Assembly: GCA_017447815.1 (NCBI GenBank)
Contig: JAFSMS010000046.1
Location: forward strand, 1-64,000
Length of the DNA stretch: 64,000 bases
From: Bacteroidales bacterium
GTDB taxonomy: Bacteria > Bacteroidota > Bacteroidia > Bacteroidales > UBA932
Reading direction: 5' to 3'
Shown here: positions 39,809-47,765 of the stretch, piece after piece
Numbering within the stretch: the first letter of the stretch is position 1
How the letters are laid out: each line of letters opens with the position of its first letter
Made by a program: the position numbers and the translations under genes
Notes under the pieces: model-generated
The model's input: the letters and a program-made list of their open reading frames with translations, nothing else
Databases searched by the model: none
What the model was told of the DNA's origin: nothing

Positions 39809-40051
39809 CTAATATACAGCAGGTTGCATCCACGGCGCGCCATGGCCGATGGCTGAAGGGCGCATCTGCACCTGAGGCGTAACGCCTCCTCCGGCATGCG
39901 TTGCACTATTACAGGAAATGTCCGGGCTAGTATGACCCTGGCTGGGAACGCCCAAGTTCACAGTTGCAGCATATCCGCCGCCTGGAACAACACTGAGTCC
40001 GCCACCATATAGACCGGAAGCGTTACCCGTAACTTTTACAAGGAAAATCAC
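39809..40051 (-). pseudogene. Adhesin fragment (beta-helix repeat copy)
   Basis: An 80-codon frame (VTGNASGLYGGGLSVVPGGG, then THAGGGV) resembles the C-terminal beta-helix repeats of the neighbouring 1,261-residue adhesin (ITNNTAEHYGGGVCVIPSG). It lacks a signal peptide and most of the protein. It looks like the leftover of a tandem duplicate or of an earlier 3' end. Confidence 0.5.
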
Positions 40052-40063
40052 AATATTTTGTGA
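40048..40063 (-). terminator. Probable terminator of the adhesin operon
   Basis: TCACAA and TTGTGA pair around a 4-nt loop; on the minus strand the stem is followed by TTTT, 78 nt past the adhesin stop. Confidence 0.45.
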
Positions 40064-40140
40064 AAAATTGCGTGAGGCTCAGAGATGACTCGTAGATGTG
40101 ACGTAGATGGCCCGGCCGGGGGCGGCGGGGGGGTCTATCC

Positions 40141-43100
40141 CTAGCTTGCAGGGGTCCAGATGGCGTAGAGAGTTACGTCGCCGGTTAGGGAGCAGGTGTT
40201 GTTTCCATTCGCAAAACTGACTCCGGAGCCGTCTGCGGCCGTATTCCATTCCGTCAGCGTGTAATTGATGCGGGTGACCGTGGGGGCAACCAGCAGACTG
40301 TTCGTGCCCTTGGCTACGTTCTGCGTCAAGGAGCCGGAGGACAAACTGCCGCCATTCACGTTGAAGGTAATGGTCACCTTGGTGACGTCCGTATTGTATA
40401 GCGTCACGGAACCTTCCTCATTGGCCACATCCTGATTGGGGACTGTTGCCGACACGTAATTATCCTTGATTTTGCCGCTGTACAGGGTGACGTTCGCATA
40501 GGAGCCCTCGGCATACAGGCCGCCGCCGGCAAGTCCGGCGCTGTTGTCGGTTATGGCAGGCGTTGTGGTATTGTCGCTTCCGTCCGTCCCATAGATGACA
40601 TTGGCCGCGATGCTTCCACTGGGGATGACGCACACACCGCCGCCGTAATGTTCTGCGGTATTGTTGGTGATGCTACCCGTGGTGATGCCTACGGAAACGG
40701 CATCCGAAAGGGACACCACATTCACGCCGCCGCCATTGACAAACGCGTAATTATGGTCAATGCTGGCCGAACTGCTGTTCATGTTGAACGAACCGCCCTC
40801 AATGAATACACCGCCGCCGCTGGAAGCGGTTGAGCGATTATAGGATATGGCACCGCCCGTCATATTGAACGTGCCACCGTCCAAGTAGACGGCCCCGCCG
40901 CCGTTGGTGGCCTGGTTGCCGGCTGCCGCTCCTCCGCCGATGGTTCCGCCGGACATGCTGAACGTACCGCCGCTCATATACACCGCTCCGCCAAGGCCGT
41001 TGCTGCTTGACGCACTGGTGGCAGAGCAACTGCGGATGGTGCCGTTACTCATATTGAAGGAACTGGCGCGGATGGTACTCTGCATGTACACTGCGCCGCC
41101 AAGGCCCCCTTCGTCACCGACACTGTCGTAGGCAACAGAGAAGTCTTTGATGGTACCGCCGCTCATGGTGAAGGATCCGCCGTCAATCCACACGGCCCCG
41201 CCGTTGGGTTGAACGTACTCGAAGTCTTTATCGGCCTTATTCGGTTGCAATGTGCCACCGGTCATGGTAAATGAAGGAGAAGTAGAGGCATCCGGCGCCT
41301 GCATGATAAACTGCCCCTGAACGATGGCCGTACCTGAAATCTGGATGTTGGCCGATCCAATCTTCCGGGAAGTGCTGCCGGCGGCAATCTCTTCGGGCGT
41401 AAGGATAATGGAACCGCCGCCGATGGATCCGGCCAGGACGGTACCTCCACTGATTATCATAGGATTTACTGAAGTGCCGGCATTACCTCCATTTGCATCT
41501 TTTCCGCCACTGCCGCCTCCAATGGAGTTGCCAGCCGTAAAGGATGTCTCGCGAATGGTTCCGCTGATGCTTTTAGCCGTCACTTTGCCCCCGGTGATGG
41601 TGATGAATGCATCACCACCAGGGCGAAGAACCGCATCAATTCTGTTTTTCAAATGGGATCCGCCTCCTATGGCTGTACCACCTATACTTTGTGCATACAC
41701 TTCACCGCCGCTGATAGTAATGGTTGCCACTCCCGCCTTACCGGAGAAAGAACTTCCACCGCCAATGGCCACAGTGGCGTTACTGCCATATTGTCGTTCG
41801 CCTACAGAATAATAAGTTCCTTTTTGATAGGCATAAACCTTCCCGCCATTGATGGTGATGGTGGCATCGGAACCCGCAGCATCCAAACCGCCGCCTCCCC
41901 CGATAGCCGCTGCATTGTTGCTGGCAACAGAGGTGACCACACAACCATCATTGAAGGTAATCTCTGCCGTGTGACCATTTCCTCCACCCAGAACTCCTTC
42001 AAATGAGTTGCTTTTAGACCCCCCTACGAACACTGTTCCCCCGGAAAAGCGCAAACTATTGCAAGGAGGAGAAACTGCCGTATAACAACAGCCTATAGCA
42101 GCATGTGCCCTTAAATCATCACCATTATTAAAATAGACGGTCATGGTTCCATTGGGAGAACCGTCGCCATCGGCACTGGTAATATTCAGGAAAGCGCGAT
42201 CGGGACCGGTTTGATTGTTAGGGTGACCGAAATACAGGACATTCTGCACTCTGTTATCCCCTTTCAATCTGAGGTTAACCCGTTCATAGCGGTTCTTTTT
42301 ATTATAAATGTTTCTGTTGGCAGCACCACCACTATAATACACGCCATTTTTATATCTGTCGTTAAAATATGGATTACCGGGGCCTATATTGATACTGCCC
42401 ATGGTCTGCCCCGTAAAGTTATATGGATTTTTTCCTTCAGTCATCGTATCTTTATCAGGATAATTAGATGTGGAACTGGGATAGGTGATATACAGGTTAT
42501 CAATAGTGATATCCACATCCATGTTTCCGTCAATACGGACATAGTTGTCATTGACCGCTACAATTCCTCTGGCCGTTGCCAGGCTGTTCCAGCCGGCGTA
42601 CACCAAATCCCGGATATCCGTCCCTCCGCTGGCCGCCTCGCGCTCGTTGAAGTCCGTCCCCGTTATGTATTCCTGCCAGGTCTTTCCGCCATAAACATAG
42701 GTGGAGTAACTCTCGGAAGGAAGGCCGCTTGGCGTGCTTTTACCCGCCGTCCCGGCCCAGCTGATGGCCGTCCGCTGCCCAACGCTGGAGGTTTGGTATA
42801 CATAGTATTTGTTGGGAGTAACCCCGTCATCTTTCAAGTGGCTGCCGGTAACCGCAATCTTGGTAGTACCGTCACTATCAAAGACCGCCCCCGCATACGT
42901 TCCATTCACTATTCGTACACTGTCTGCCGCCACATCAAAGTAGATATACTCTACCGTCTCATCCTTGTTGATGATATAGGTGATGCGCTTGCCTGCCGTC
43001 CAGGTGTGGTCCTGGATGCTGGCCGTGAGGGTCTTGTCTGGACCACCCGATGTCTCAGCATAAGTGAGCACAACCTGGGCACTGGCGTTGTCGGTGGTCT

Positions 43101-43926
43101 GGGGAATGAGCATCAGCGTGTTGGCACCGTCGGTGACCGTCTCCTCCGCTTCATACAGCGTTGTCTTGTCGTTATCCACGTTCAGCGTATAGGTGGCATC
43201 CTGGCTGCCAGTGGGTGTCCATGAAGTGAAATTATAAGTCCCGGCCCCATATACGTTCTGGACAGAGATGCTCTTTACATAGCACGCAAATCCCACCTTG
43301 AAGCGGATGGCCGTGAGGACATGGGCAAAGTTAAGGTCAATGGACGTCCCGTAACTGGCGTTTAGAACCGATGCTTTAGCCACTATCAGGTCTTTCTGGC
43401 TGGCTACGTCTGAAGGCACGGCATAGATGATAGTCGGCGCTGTCCCCTCTGTACTGATGGTGGGATTGACGGGCGCCCCCCCGTGGTCTATGAAATCATA
43501 CGGAGCATAGGCATACACGTCCAACTGGTCCGTCGTGCTGATATCCCGCCAGGGCACCGGACTGCTGCTGGCCGTAAGGGCGCCGCTGTCAAAGGTGAAG
43601 CTCTTGTCGTTAAGGCTGGAGAAGAGCGTGGTGGTTGAGGAAGTGGTGGTATAGCCTACTACGCCCACATCGCCGGATAATGAGGAAATGGGCGCAGCAC
43701 GCGTCGCCTTCTCCTGACCCGTAAGGGGCCAGTCTTCCCGCTCGATAATCAGCTTCCCGGCGTTGGCACGGGTGGCAACGCTACTGTTGATGGGCTGCAG
43801 GGATGGCGTAAAAATGATATGCTCTGAGCGTATCTTCACAGAAGCCTGGCCATTGTCCACCTCCTTGGTACAGCCTCCAAGCAGGAATACGGCAACGGCA
43901 CAAGAAATGATATGCAGGTCTTTCAT
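40141..43926 (-). CDS. Large fimbrillin-type adhesin with beta-helix and InlB-type repeat
   Basis: A 1,261-residue surface lipoprotein (lipobox LLGGC). Residues from about 20 to 350 resemble the Mfa1-like fimbrillin fold, with ATRAN after the lipobox. Residues of about 380-560 lack clear homology. From about 600 to 1,160 there are Gly-rich beta-helix repeats of the form GGxVYxxGGTFxMSGGT. The last 70 residues match the Listeria-Bacteroides (InlB B) repeat (ITFNVNGGSL... WNTAADGSG... VTLYAIW). ATG at 43926 is chosen: AGGAG lies 7 nt upstream, while ATG at 43932 is too close. It is probably the tip or accessory adhesin of the pilus. Confidence 0.82.
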   Translation of the reverse strand: MKDLHIISCAVAVFLLGGCTKEVDNGQASVKIRSEHIIFTPSLQPINSSVATRANAGKLIIEREDWPLTGQEKATRAAPISSLSGDVGVVGYTTTSSTTTLFSSLNDKSFTFDSGALTASSSPVPWRDISTTDQLDVYAYAPYDFIDHGGAPVNPTISTEGTAPTIIYAVPSDVASQKDLIVAKASVLNASYGTSIDLNFAHVLTAIRFKVGFACYVKSISVQNVYGAGTYNFTSWTPTGSQDATYTLNVDNDKTTLYEAEETVTDGANTLMLIPQTTDNASAQVVLTYAETSGGPDKTLTASIQDHTWTAGKRITYIINKDETVEYIYFDVAADSVRIVNGTYAGAVFDSDGTTKIAVTGSHLKDDGVTPNKYYVYQTSSVGQRTAISWAGTAGKSTPSGLPSESYSTYVYGGKTWQEYITGTDFNEREAASGGTDIRDLVYAGWNSLATARGIVAVNDNYVRIDGNMDVDITIDNLYITYPSSTSNYPDKDTMTEGKNPYNFTGQTMGSINIGPGNPYFNDRYKNGVYYSGGAANRNIYNKKNRYERVNLRLKGDNRVQNVLYFGHPNNQTGPDRAFLNITSADGDGSPNGTMTVYFNNGDDLRAHAAIGCCYTAVSPPCNSLRFSGGTVFVGGSKSNSFEGVLGGGNGHTAEITFNDGCVVTSVASNNAAAIGGGGGLDAAGSDATITINGGKVYAYQKGTYYSVGERQYGSNATVAIGGGSSFSGKAGVATITISGGEVYAQSIGGTAIGGGSHLKNRIDAVLRPGGDAFITITGGKVTAKSISGTIRETSFTAGNSIGGGSGGKDANGGNAGTSVNPMIISGGTVLAGSIGGGSIILTPEEIAAGSTSRKIGSANIQISGTAIVQGQFIMQAPDASTSPSFTMTGGTLQPNKADKDFEYVQPNGGAVWIDGGSFTMSGGTIKDFSVAYDSVGDEGGLGGAVYMQSTIRASSFNMSNGTIRSCSATSASSSNGLGGAVYMSGGTFSMSGGTIGGGAAAGNQATNGGGAVYLDGGTFNMTGGAISYNRSTASSGGGVFIEGGSFNMNSSSASIDHNYAFVNGGGVNVVSLSDAVSVGITTGSITNNTAEHYGGGVCVIPSGSIAANVIYGTDGSDNTTTPAITDNSAGLAGGGLYAEGSYANVTLYSGKIKDNYVSATVPNQDVANEEGSVTLYNTDVTKVTITFNVNGGSLSSGSLTQNVAKGTNSLLVAPTVTRINYTLTEWNTAADGSGVSFANGNNTCSLTGDVTLYAIWTPAS

Positions 43927-43936
43927 ACGCATACTC

Positions 43937-44926
43937 CTAAGAGACCGGTCCGGAAATGGGGATGTTTTCGTTGGTCCAGTCTGCCAGACTCTTTCCAACG
44001 GCATCAATCATGTTAAAGGGCTGGAAAGTCAGGGTAATAATGAATTCCTTGCCCTGTGTGGCGGCAATGCTGGAGCCGATAGGCTCTTTATCCAAGTCTA
44101 ACAAGTTTACGGTCACTACCTTGCCCCCAGTTTCGTTCTCAGACTTGATGGTGATGGTATATTGGGCCGATGCCGTGGGGGCACAGAACACGGAAGCCAG
44201 TTCGTTGGCACTGGTGGTGAGAGCCGTACCCGAAGGGTTGGAAAAAGCCTCGATCTCTCCGTCTGTGTTATATGTAACTGCACCAAGATCCCCGTTCAGC
44301 GATACGGTAAGTGACGTTTTGCTGGCGATGGTGATACTGGTTATCTTTCCCCATGCAGCAATGGCTTCACTTCCGGAAGCGGCCACGCGGATTTTAATCC
44401 ATGTAAGCAGGTGACTGAACGTTAACGGTGTAAGAGGGGAAAAGTGCGCATCTGCCGCCGCAGTAATCTTGGGTGCGAACATCAAATCCTCCTGCCCGGT
44501 AATAGCGTGGGTTGCCTGGGTGTTGCTGGAAATGGGCGTCCATGATGTTTTGGGCCAAAAGCCCACCGCATAGGTGGCTTTCCCGGCTGTATAAGGAAGA
44601 ACGTCTGAATCAGGGAAAGTCATTCCTCCACTAACAAAGGTGACATCACTGTAACGGGGAAGGCTTGTGGCCGATCCTGAGTTGCCGAACTGGGTAGTAG
44701 CGTTCTCATCATCGGTGAACCAGACTTTCGCTTCCAGCGGATGCTCGTTGGACGGGGTGGTATAGCCGTAGTACGTGAGAGCCCGGGTGACGACAGAAGG
44801 GTCCCCGATTCCCGCACATACGGCAATACGCTGGCCCTCAGTTTCTTCCTGCCTCACATCTTTAAGGCCGGTACAAGCCGCAAGGGTTGCAAGCGCTATA
44901 TAATATAGAATGTGTCTAATCCTCAT
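43937..44926 (-). CDS. Fimbrillin family lipoprotein
   Basis: A 329-residue lipoprotein (lipobox TLAAC) of the Mfa1-like fimbrillin group. A protease-type site VVTRAL lies about 35 residues after the lipid cysteine. The region LTFSHLLTWIKIRV is the typical core strand of these pilins, and the C-terminus VGKSLADWTNENIPI resembles the donor-strand end. It lies 10 nt upstream of the large adhesin and 8 nt downstream of another fimbrillin, so it is an accessory pilin in a type V pilus operon. Confidence 0.8.
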   Translation of the reverse strand: MRIRHILYYIALATLAACTGLKDVRQEETEGQRIAVCAGIGDPSVVTRALTYYGYTTPSNEHPLEAKVWFTDDENATTQFGNSGSATSLPRYSDVTFVSGGMTFPDSDVLPYTAGKATYAVGFWPKTSWTPISSNTQATHAITGQEDLMFAPKITAAADAHFSPLTPLTFSHLLTWIKIRVAASGSEAIAAWGKITSITIASKTSLTVSLNGDLGAVTYNTDGEIEAFSNPSGTALTTSANELASVFCAPTASAQYTITIKSENETGGKVVTVNLLDLDKEPIGSSIAATQGKEFIITLTFQPFNMIDAVGKSLADWTNENIPISGPVS

Positions 44927-44934
44927 CTGTGCAA

Positions 44935-45978
44935 TTATTCTGAAACATCTTCCTTGCCGATTCCGCCCGTATCCCACCCGGTTACCGTAGCAGATGTAGC
45001 AATGCGATTAAGCGTGAATGTAAGGTTGACCGTAAACTCTTTCCCCGTGGTGTCCCCCGAATAATAGGTACTTGGTCCGGATTTCAGGTCTACACCCACA
45101 ATGACAGGACCCCTTTTCTCGGTTACTATGGATAGCGTATACTCATTGGTCCCGCTTGTGCTGGATGCGGTAACGGGTGCACAAATGACATAGGCCGCAG
45201 GAGTCGCCGCCGATGTGGGAATGGTGTATGCAGAGACCGGGAAAACCGTATTTGAACCAAGAGCGTAGAGCGAAAGCTCACTCACGGAAGAGGTAAAAGT
45301 GGTCTCAGAAGACCCCAGACTTATGGAAAGATTGTTCATGGGGTTGGACGCACCGTTGTTCTGCTTGATGAGATTGATACTGGTGAGCCTGCCCCACGCA
45401 TTCTGAGCCGCGTCACTCTCGGCAATGATCTTGAAGCGCAGATAGGTGAGCAGATGGTTAAAAGCCAGGGTAGGGGCCGGCGTGGCAGGATCTCCGTTTC
45501 CGGACACCTCAGGGGCGTACATGGCATCTTGGGAACCGTCAAAAGTAAAAGCCGCGTTGGTACCGGAAGCGGTTGACCATCCAGAAGAAGGGTATAGTCC
45601 CACGAAATAGACATTGGCGAACACGGGATCACCGCCTTCCTGGTAAGGATAGCGGATGCCGTCGTTGTCCGGGCCGTTCAGGGTAGTTGAAGACTGGTTG
45701 AACGTGGCCGAGAGGTGCTTGTCCACCTGATAAGAGACTCCAGCAGTCCCGTCTTTGCCCACGTTGGGATAGGATCCGGTTGTTGTGGAAGCCCATACGG
45801 CTACAGTGAACGGATAGTTTATTCCTTCAACCGCAGTACGGGTTTCCGGTCTGTCATTCATAACCGCCGACAGTTCCACGCATTCTTTCCCCCGTGAAGA
45901 TATGTCAAATGTCTGACAGGCGCCAAGCACCAGCCCAGACAAGGTCAAAAGAGACAATATGATAATCCTGTCCTTCAT
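44935..45978 (-). CDS. Fimbrillin family lipoprotein
   Basis: A 347-residue lipoprotein (lipobox VLGAC). The ETRTAV site, the LAFNHLLTYLRFKI core strand and the C-terminal ATVTGWDTGG follow the Mfa1-like fimbrillin pattern. ATG at 45978 is chosen for the signal peptide MKDRIIILSLLTLSG. The start lies 4 nt after the stop of the preceding fimbrillin. It is a close structural analogue of the neighbouring two genes, suggesting a series of accessory subunits. Confidence 0.8.
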   Translation of the reverse strand: MKDRIIILSLLTLSGLVLGACQTFDISSRGKECVELSAVMNDRPETRTAVEGINYPFTVAVWASTTTGSYPNVGKDGTAGVSYQVDKHLSATFNQSSTTLNGPDNDGIRYPYQEGGDPVFANVYFVGLYPSSGWSTASGTNAAFTFDGSQDAMYAPEVSGNGDPATPAPTLAFNHLLTYLRFKIIAESDAAQNAWGRLTSINLIKQNNGASNPMNNLSISLGSSETTFTSSVSELSLYALGSNTVFPVSAYTIPTSAATPAAYVICAPVTASSTSGTNEYTLSIVTEKRGPVIVGVDLKSGPSTYYSGDTTGKEFTVNLTFTLNRIATSATVTGWDTGGIGKEDVSE

Positions 45979-45982
45979 TGCT

Positions 45983-47035
45983 CTAGTCCACATCAGAATC
46001 AGTATAGCTTCCTACATTATCCCAGTCGGTCACGGAGATGTTGATGTTTACGGCTCCGTCATCGGTACCCAGATCCAGTGCGTAAGTATACTTTTTGGAT
46101 GGTGCCCATGCCGTGGTAATGCTTATTTCAGAAGAGTTGGTGGCCACGCCGCCATAAGGCGTATAATTCACCACCATCTTGATATCGGCCAACTCCGTCC
46201 TGCCGGTCATAACCTGCGGCATCACGATGAACGGGCCGTAGGTGGATCCGGTATGCATATCCGTGCCCATTACGCCGCCAATACTGATGGTGAAATCGGT
46301 GGTCCCGTCACTGGTGTCCGGCTCCCAGTCCGTGGTGGGACCGACACTATTATAGGTTCCCGTTCCCTTCTTATAGATACGTTTAAAGGTAACGCTGTTC
46401 AGCGTCATGCGCTGTTTGGCACTTGCAATGGAGAGGTAAATGGCAGCCAGCGGGTGCCGGAACTGGAGGGGTACAGCAGATTCGGAGTCATTCGTCTTAT
46501 TCTTATGCGCCTCGAAAGCATAGATGAACTCCTTCATGGATATAGTTCCGGAAGAGTAGGTCTGATTGTCGGCCACCGGCAGATTACAGTCGAAAGTGGG
46601 CACGCGGTTCGTGTATGAGCCGATGGTTACCCCGGTGTATGTCAACGTCTCCGGCGCATAGGCCAGGAAATTCAGGTAAGAGTCGTCCGGCGGCCAATAG
46701 AAATGGACGATATTTCCTCCTCCGTCGGCAAAGCGCCAATTGCTTACAGCCGCAAAGTAAAAGATATGGGAGTTGAAATATTTGGTGGTGGTTCCGTCCC
46801 AGTATGCATCCGTATGGATGAATGGCCCTTCGCCTTCATGGGTCATTTCTGACCTCAAGCCTGCCGTAGATTCATATAGCACCGCTGCCCGAGTCTCCTC
46901 TGCATCCATTACGCTTATCCCGATCTCCGGCTTCGTCGGCACTACCTCCGCCGGCTCCTTGTTGCAGGAAACCAATCCCGCCGCCAGCAGCGCTGCCAGC
47001 AGGAGGAATTGCCTATATATGAACTTCCGTTTCAT
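45983..47035 (-). CDS. Fimbrillin family lipoprotein, first of the accessory operon
   Basis: A 350-residue lipoprotein (lipobox GLVSC). EETRAAV follows the lipid cysteine by about 25 residues, PLQFRHPLAAIYLSI is the core strand, and VTDWDNVG ends the protein. It is the first accessory fimbrillin, 56 nt after the RelE-like toxin gene, and no terminator separates them. The start codon is inside a hairpin (47035-47081), and one copy of the 16-bp inverted repeat lies in the leader (47066-47081). Confidence 0.82.
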   Translation of the reverse strand: MKRKFIYRQFLLLAALLAAGLVSCNKEPAEVVPTKPEIGISVMDAEETRAAVLYESTAGLRSEMTHEGEGPFIHTDAYWDGTTTKYFNSHIFYFAAVSNWRFADGGGNIVHFYWPPDDSYLNFLAYAPETLTYTGVTIGSYTNRVPTFDCNLPVADNQTYSSGTISMKEFIYAFEAHKNKTNDSESAVPLQFRHPLAAIYLSIASAKQRMTLNSVTFKRIYKKGTGTYNSVGPTTDWEPDTSDGTTDFTISIGGVMGTDMHTGSTYGPFIVMPQVMTGRTELADIKMVVNYTPYGGVATNSSEISITTAWAPSKKYTYALDLGTDDGAVNINISVTDWDNVGSYTDSDVD

Positions 47036-47081
47036 CTCTGTGTCTTTATGCCCCGTTCAAGGCATCATACTGACACAGAGA
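47035..47081 (-). promoter_or_regulatory. Hairpin covering the fimbrillin start codon
   Basis: In the transcript UCUCUGUGUC (47081-47072) pairs perfectly with GACACAGAGA (47044-47035), whose last A is the first base of the AUG. An inner stem AUGCC/GGCAU strengthens it. It could restrict translation initiation. Confidence 0.5.
47066..47081 (+). repeat. Left 16-bp inverted repeat around the TA pair
   Basis: CATACTGACACAGAGA is the exact reverse complement of the copy at 47680-47695. The two enclose 598 bp holding the RelE-like toxin, its antitoxin and a consensus promoter. Confidence 0.85.
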
Positions 47082-47091
47082 TATTTAGACC

Positions 47092-47385
47092 TTATTTCAT
47101 ATTTTGGGCATGGCAGGCGTCCGTGACTACAATGGTATCATCCTCTATCTTATAGGCATAGTACCATTTGTCGGTGTTAGCCATATAATACCCTTCCCAA
47201 CGAGCCAGTGTGGGTTTGCGTCGCTGCAGTGTCTTTTCTATTTCGTATATGGAAAAGAAGGCGTTGCGGATATCCCGCTCCATATCTTCATAGGAGTAGG
47301 CATGCTGGTATTTGCGGGCAACGTTAACGTAAAAAGACCGGATTTTCTGAAAAGCCCGGGGTTTGACAATATATTTGTACGCCAC
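47092..47385 (-). CDS. RelE/ParE-like toxin
   Basis: A basic 97-residue protein starting with GTG that overlaps the antitoxin stop by 1 nt (TAGTG). The N-terminal KYIVKPRAFQKIRSFYVNVA and the C-terminal YYAYKIEDDTIVVTDACHAQ fit the RelE/ParE fold, a ribosome-dependent RNase or gyrase poison. Which activity it has cannot be told. It lies within the segment bounded by the 16-bp inverted repeats and directly upstream of the accessory fimbrillins. Confidence 0.72.
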   Translation of the reverse strand: MAYKYIVKPRAFQKIRSFYVNVARKYQHAYSYEDMERDIRNAFFSIYEIEKTLQRRKPTLARWEGYYMANTDKWYYAYKIEDDTIVVTDACHAQNMK

Positions 47386-47603
47386 TATTCTCTACCGTAA
47401 ATGCCTTTAACCTCTTTGCAAACCATCTCATACGCTTCTTCCACCGTGAGGTCTTTCTCTACGGCAGGCATGTCCTGGGCTAGCTGGCCGAGTATCATCT
47501 CAATTTGAGACTGCATCCAGCTGCCGATTTCCTCATTGTCTGCAAATGCCGGGCGTACCCGCTCCAGCAAGGCATCGTCGATTGTAATTTTGTACGTACA
47601 CAT
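47385..47603 (-). CDS. Antitoxin of the RelE-like pair
   Basis: A 72-residue acidic protein with a short strand-helix N-terminus (MCTYKITIDDALLERVRPAF) and a helical C-terminal half, placed immediately before the toxin as expected for a type II antitoxin. A GTG at 47615 could add four residues; the ATG at 47603 is preferred. It is expressed from the -33/-7 promoter at 47632-47664. Confidence 0.68.
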   Translation of the reverse strand: MCTYKITIDDALLERVRPAFADNEEIGSWMQSQIEMILGQLAQDMPAVEKDLTVEEAYEMVCKEVKGIYGRE

Positions 47604-47631
47604 ATCCGTCTTCACATTTTTAGTTCTGCTT

Positions 47632-47664
47632 CAAAGGTACATATTATTTCCCTATTCCGCCAAA
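47632..47664 (-). promoter_or_regulatory. Full -33/-7 promoter inside the inverted-repeat segment
   Basis: The minus strand shows TTTG, 21 nt, then TACCTTTG, a full Bacteroidetes promoter. It drives the antitoxin-toxin pair and, without a visible terminator, probably the four fimbrial genes down to 40141. Confidence 0.7.
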
Positions 47665-47679
47665 CTTTTGGCCGATTTT

Positions 47680-47695
47680 TCTCTGTGTCAGTATG
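47680..47695 (+). repeat. Right 16-bp inverted repeat around the TA pair
   Basis: TCTCTGTGTCAGTATG, reverse complement of 47066-47081. Between it and the fimbrillin stop at 47766 lie three arms (GGGTGG, CCACCC, GGGTGG at 47705-47745) able to form two mutually exclusive hairpins. Confidence 0.85.
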
Positions 47696-47765
47696 TCAAA
47701 GAACGGGTGGTTTTGGTACCCACCCAAGCGGTCAGGCCGGGGTGGATGAAAAGAGTCGGTAAGGA

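Larger units (their letters stand above)
39715..40140. other. Intergenic region between hipBA and fimbrial locus
   Basis: This stretch contains the 18-bp inverted repeat, a degraded adhesin fragment on minus (39809-40051) and a TCACAA/TTGTGA hairpin (40048-40063) followed on minus by TTTT, a likely terminator of the adhesin gene. A GC-rich run with many G's lies at 40110-40135. Confidence 0.6.

Noticed and set aside
40640..41300. Regularly spaced repeats considered as a CRISPR array
   Set aside because: The repeats are imperfect, in frame, and encode the GGT-type beta-helix units of the adhesin; there are no cas genes.
47066..47695. TA segment considered as an insertion sequence
   Set aside because: No transposase lies inside and no target-site duplication was seen outside the 16-bp repeats.
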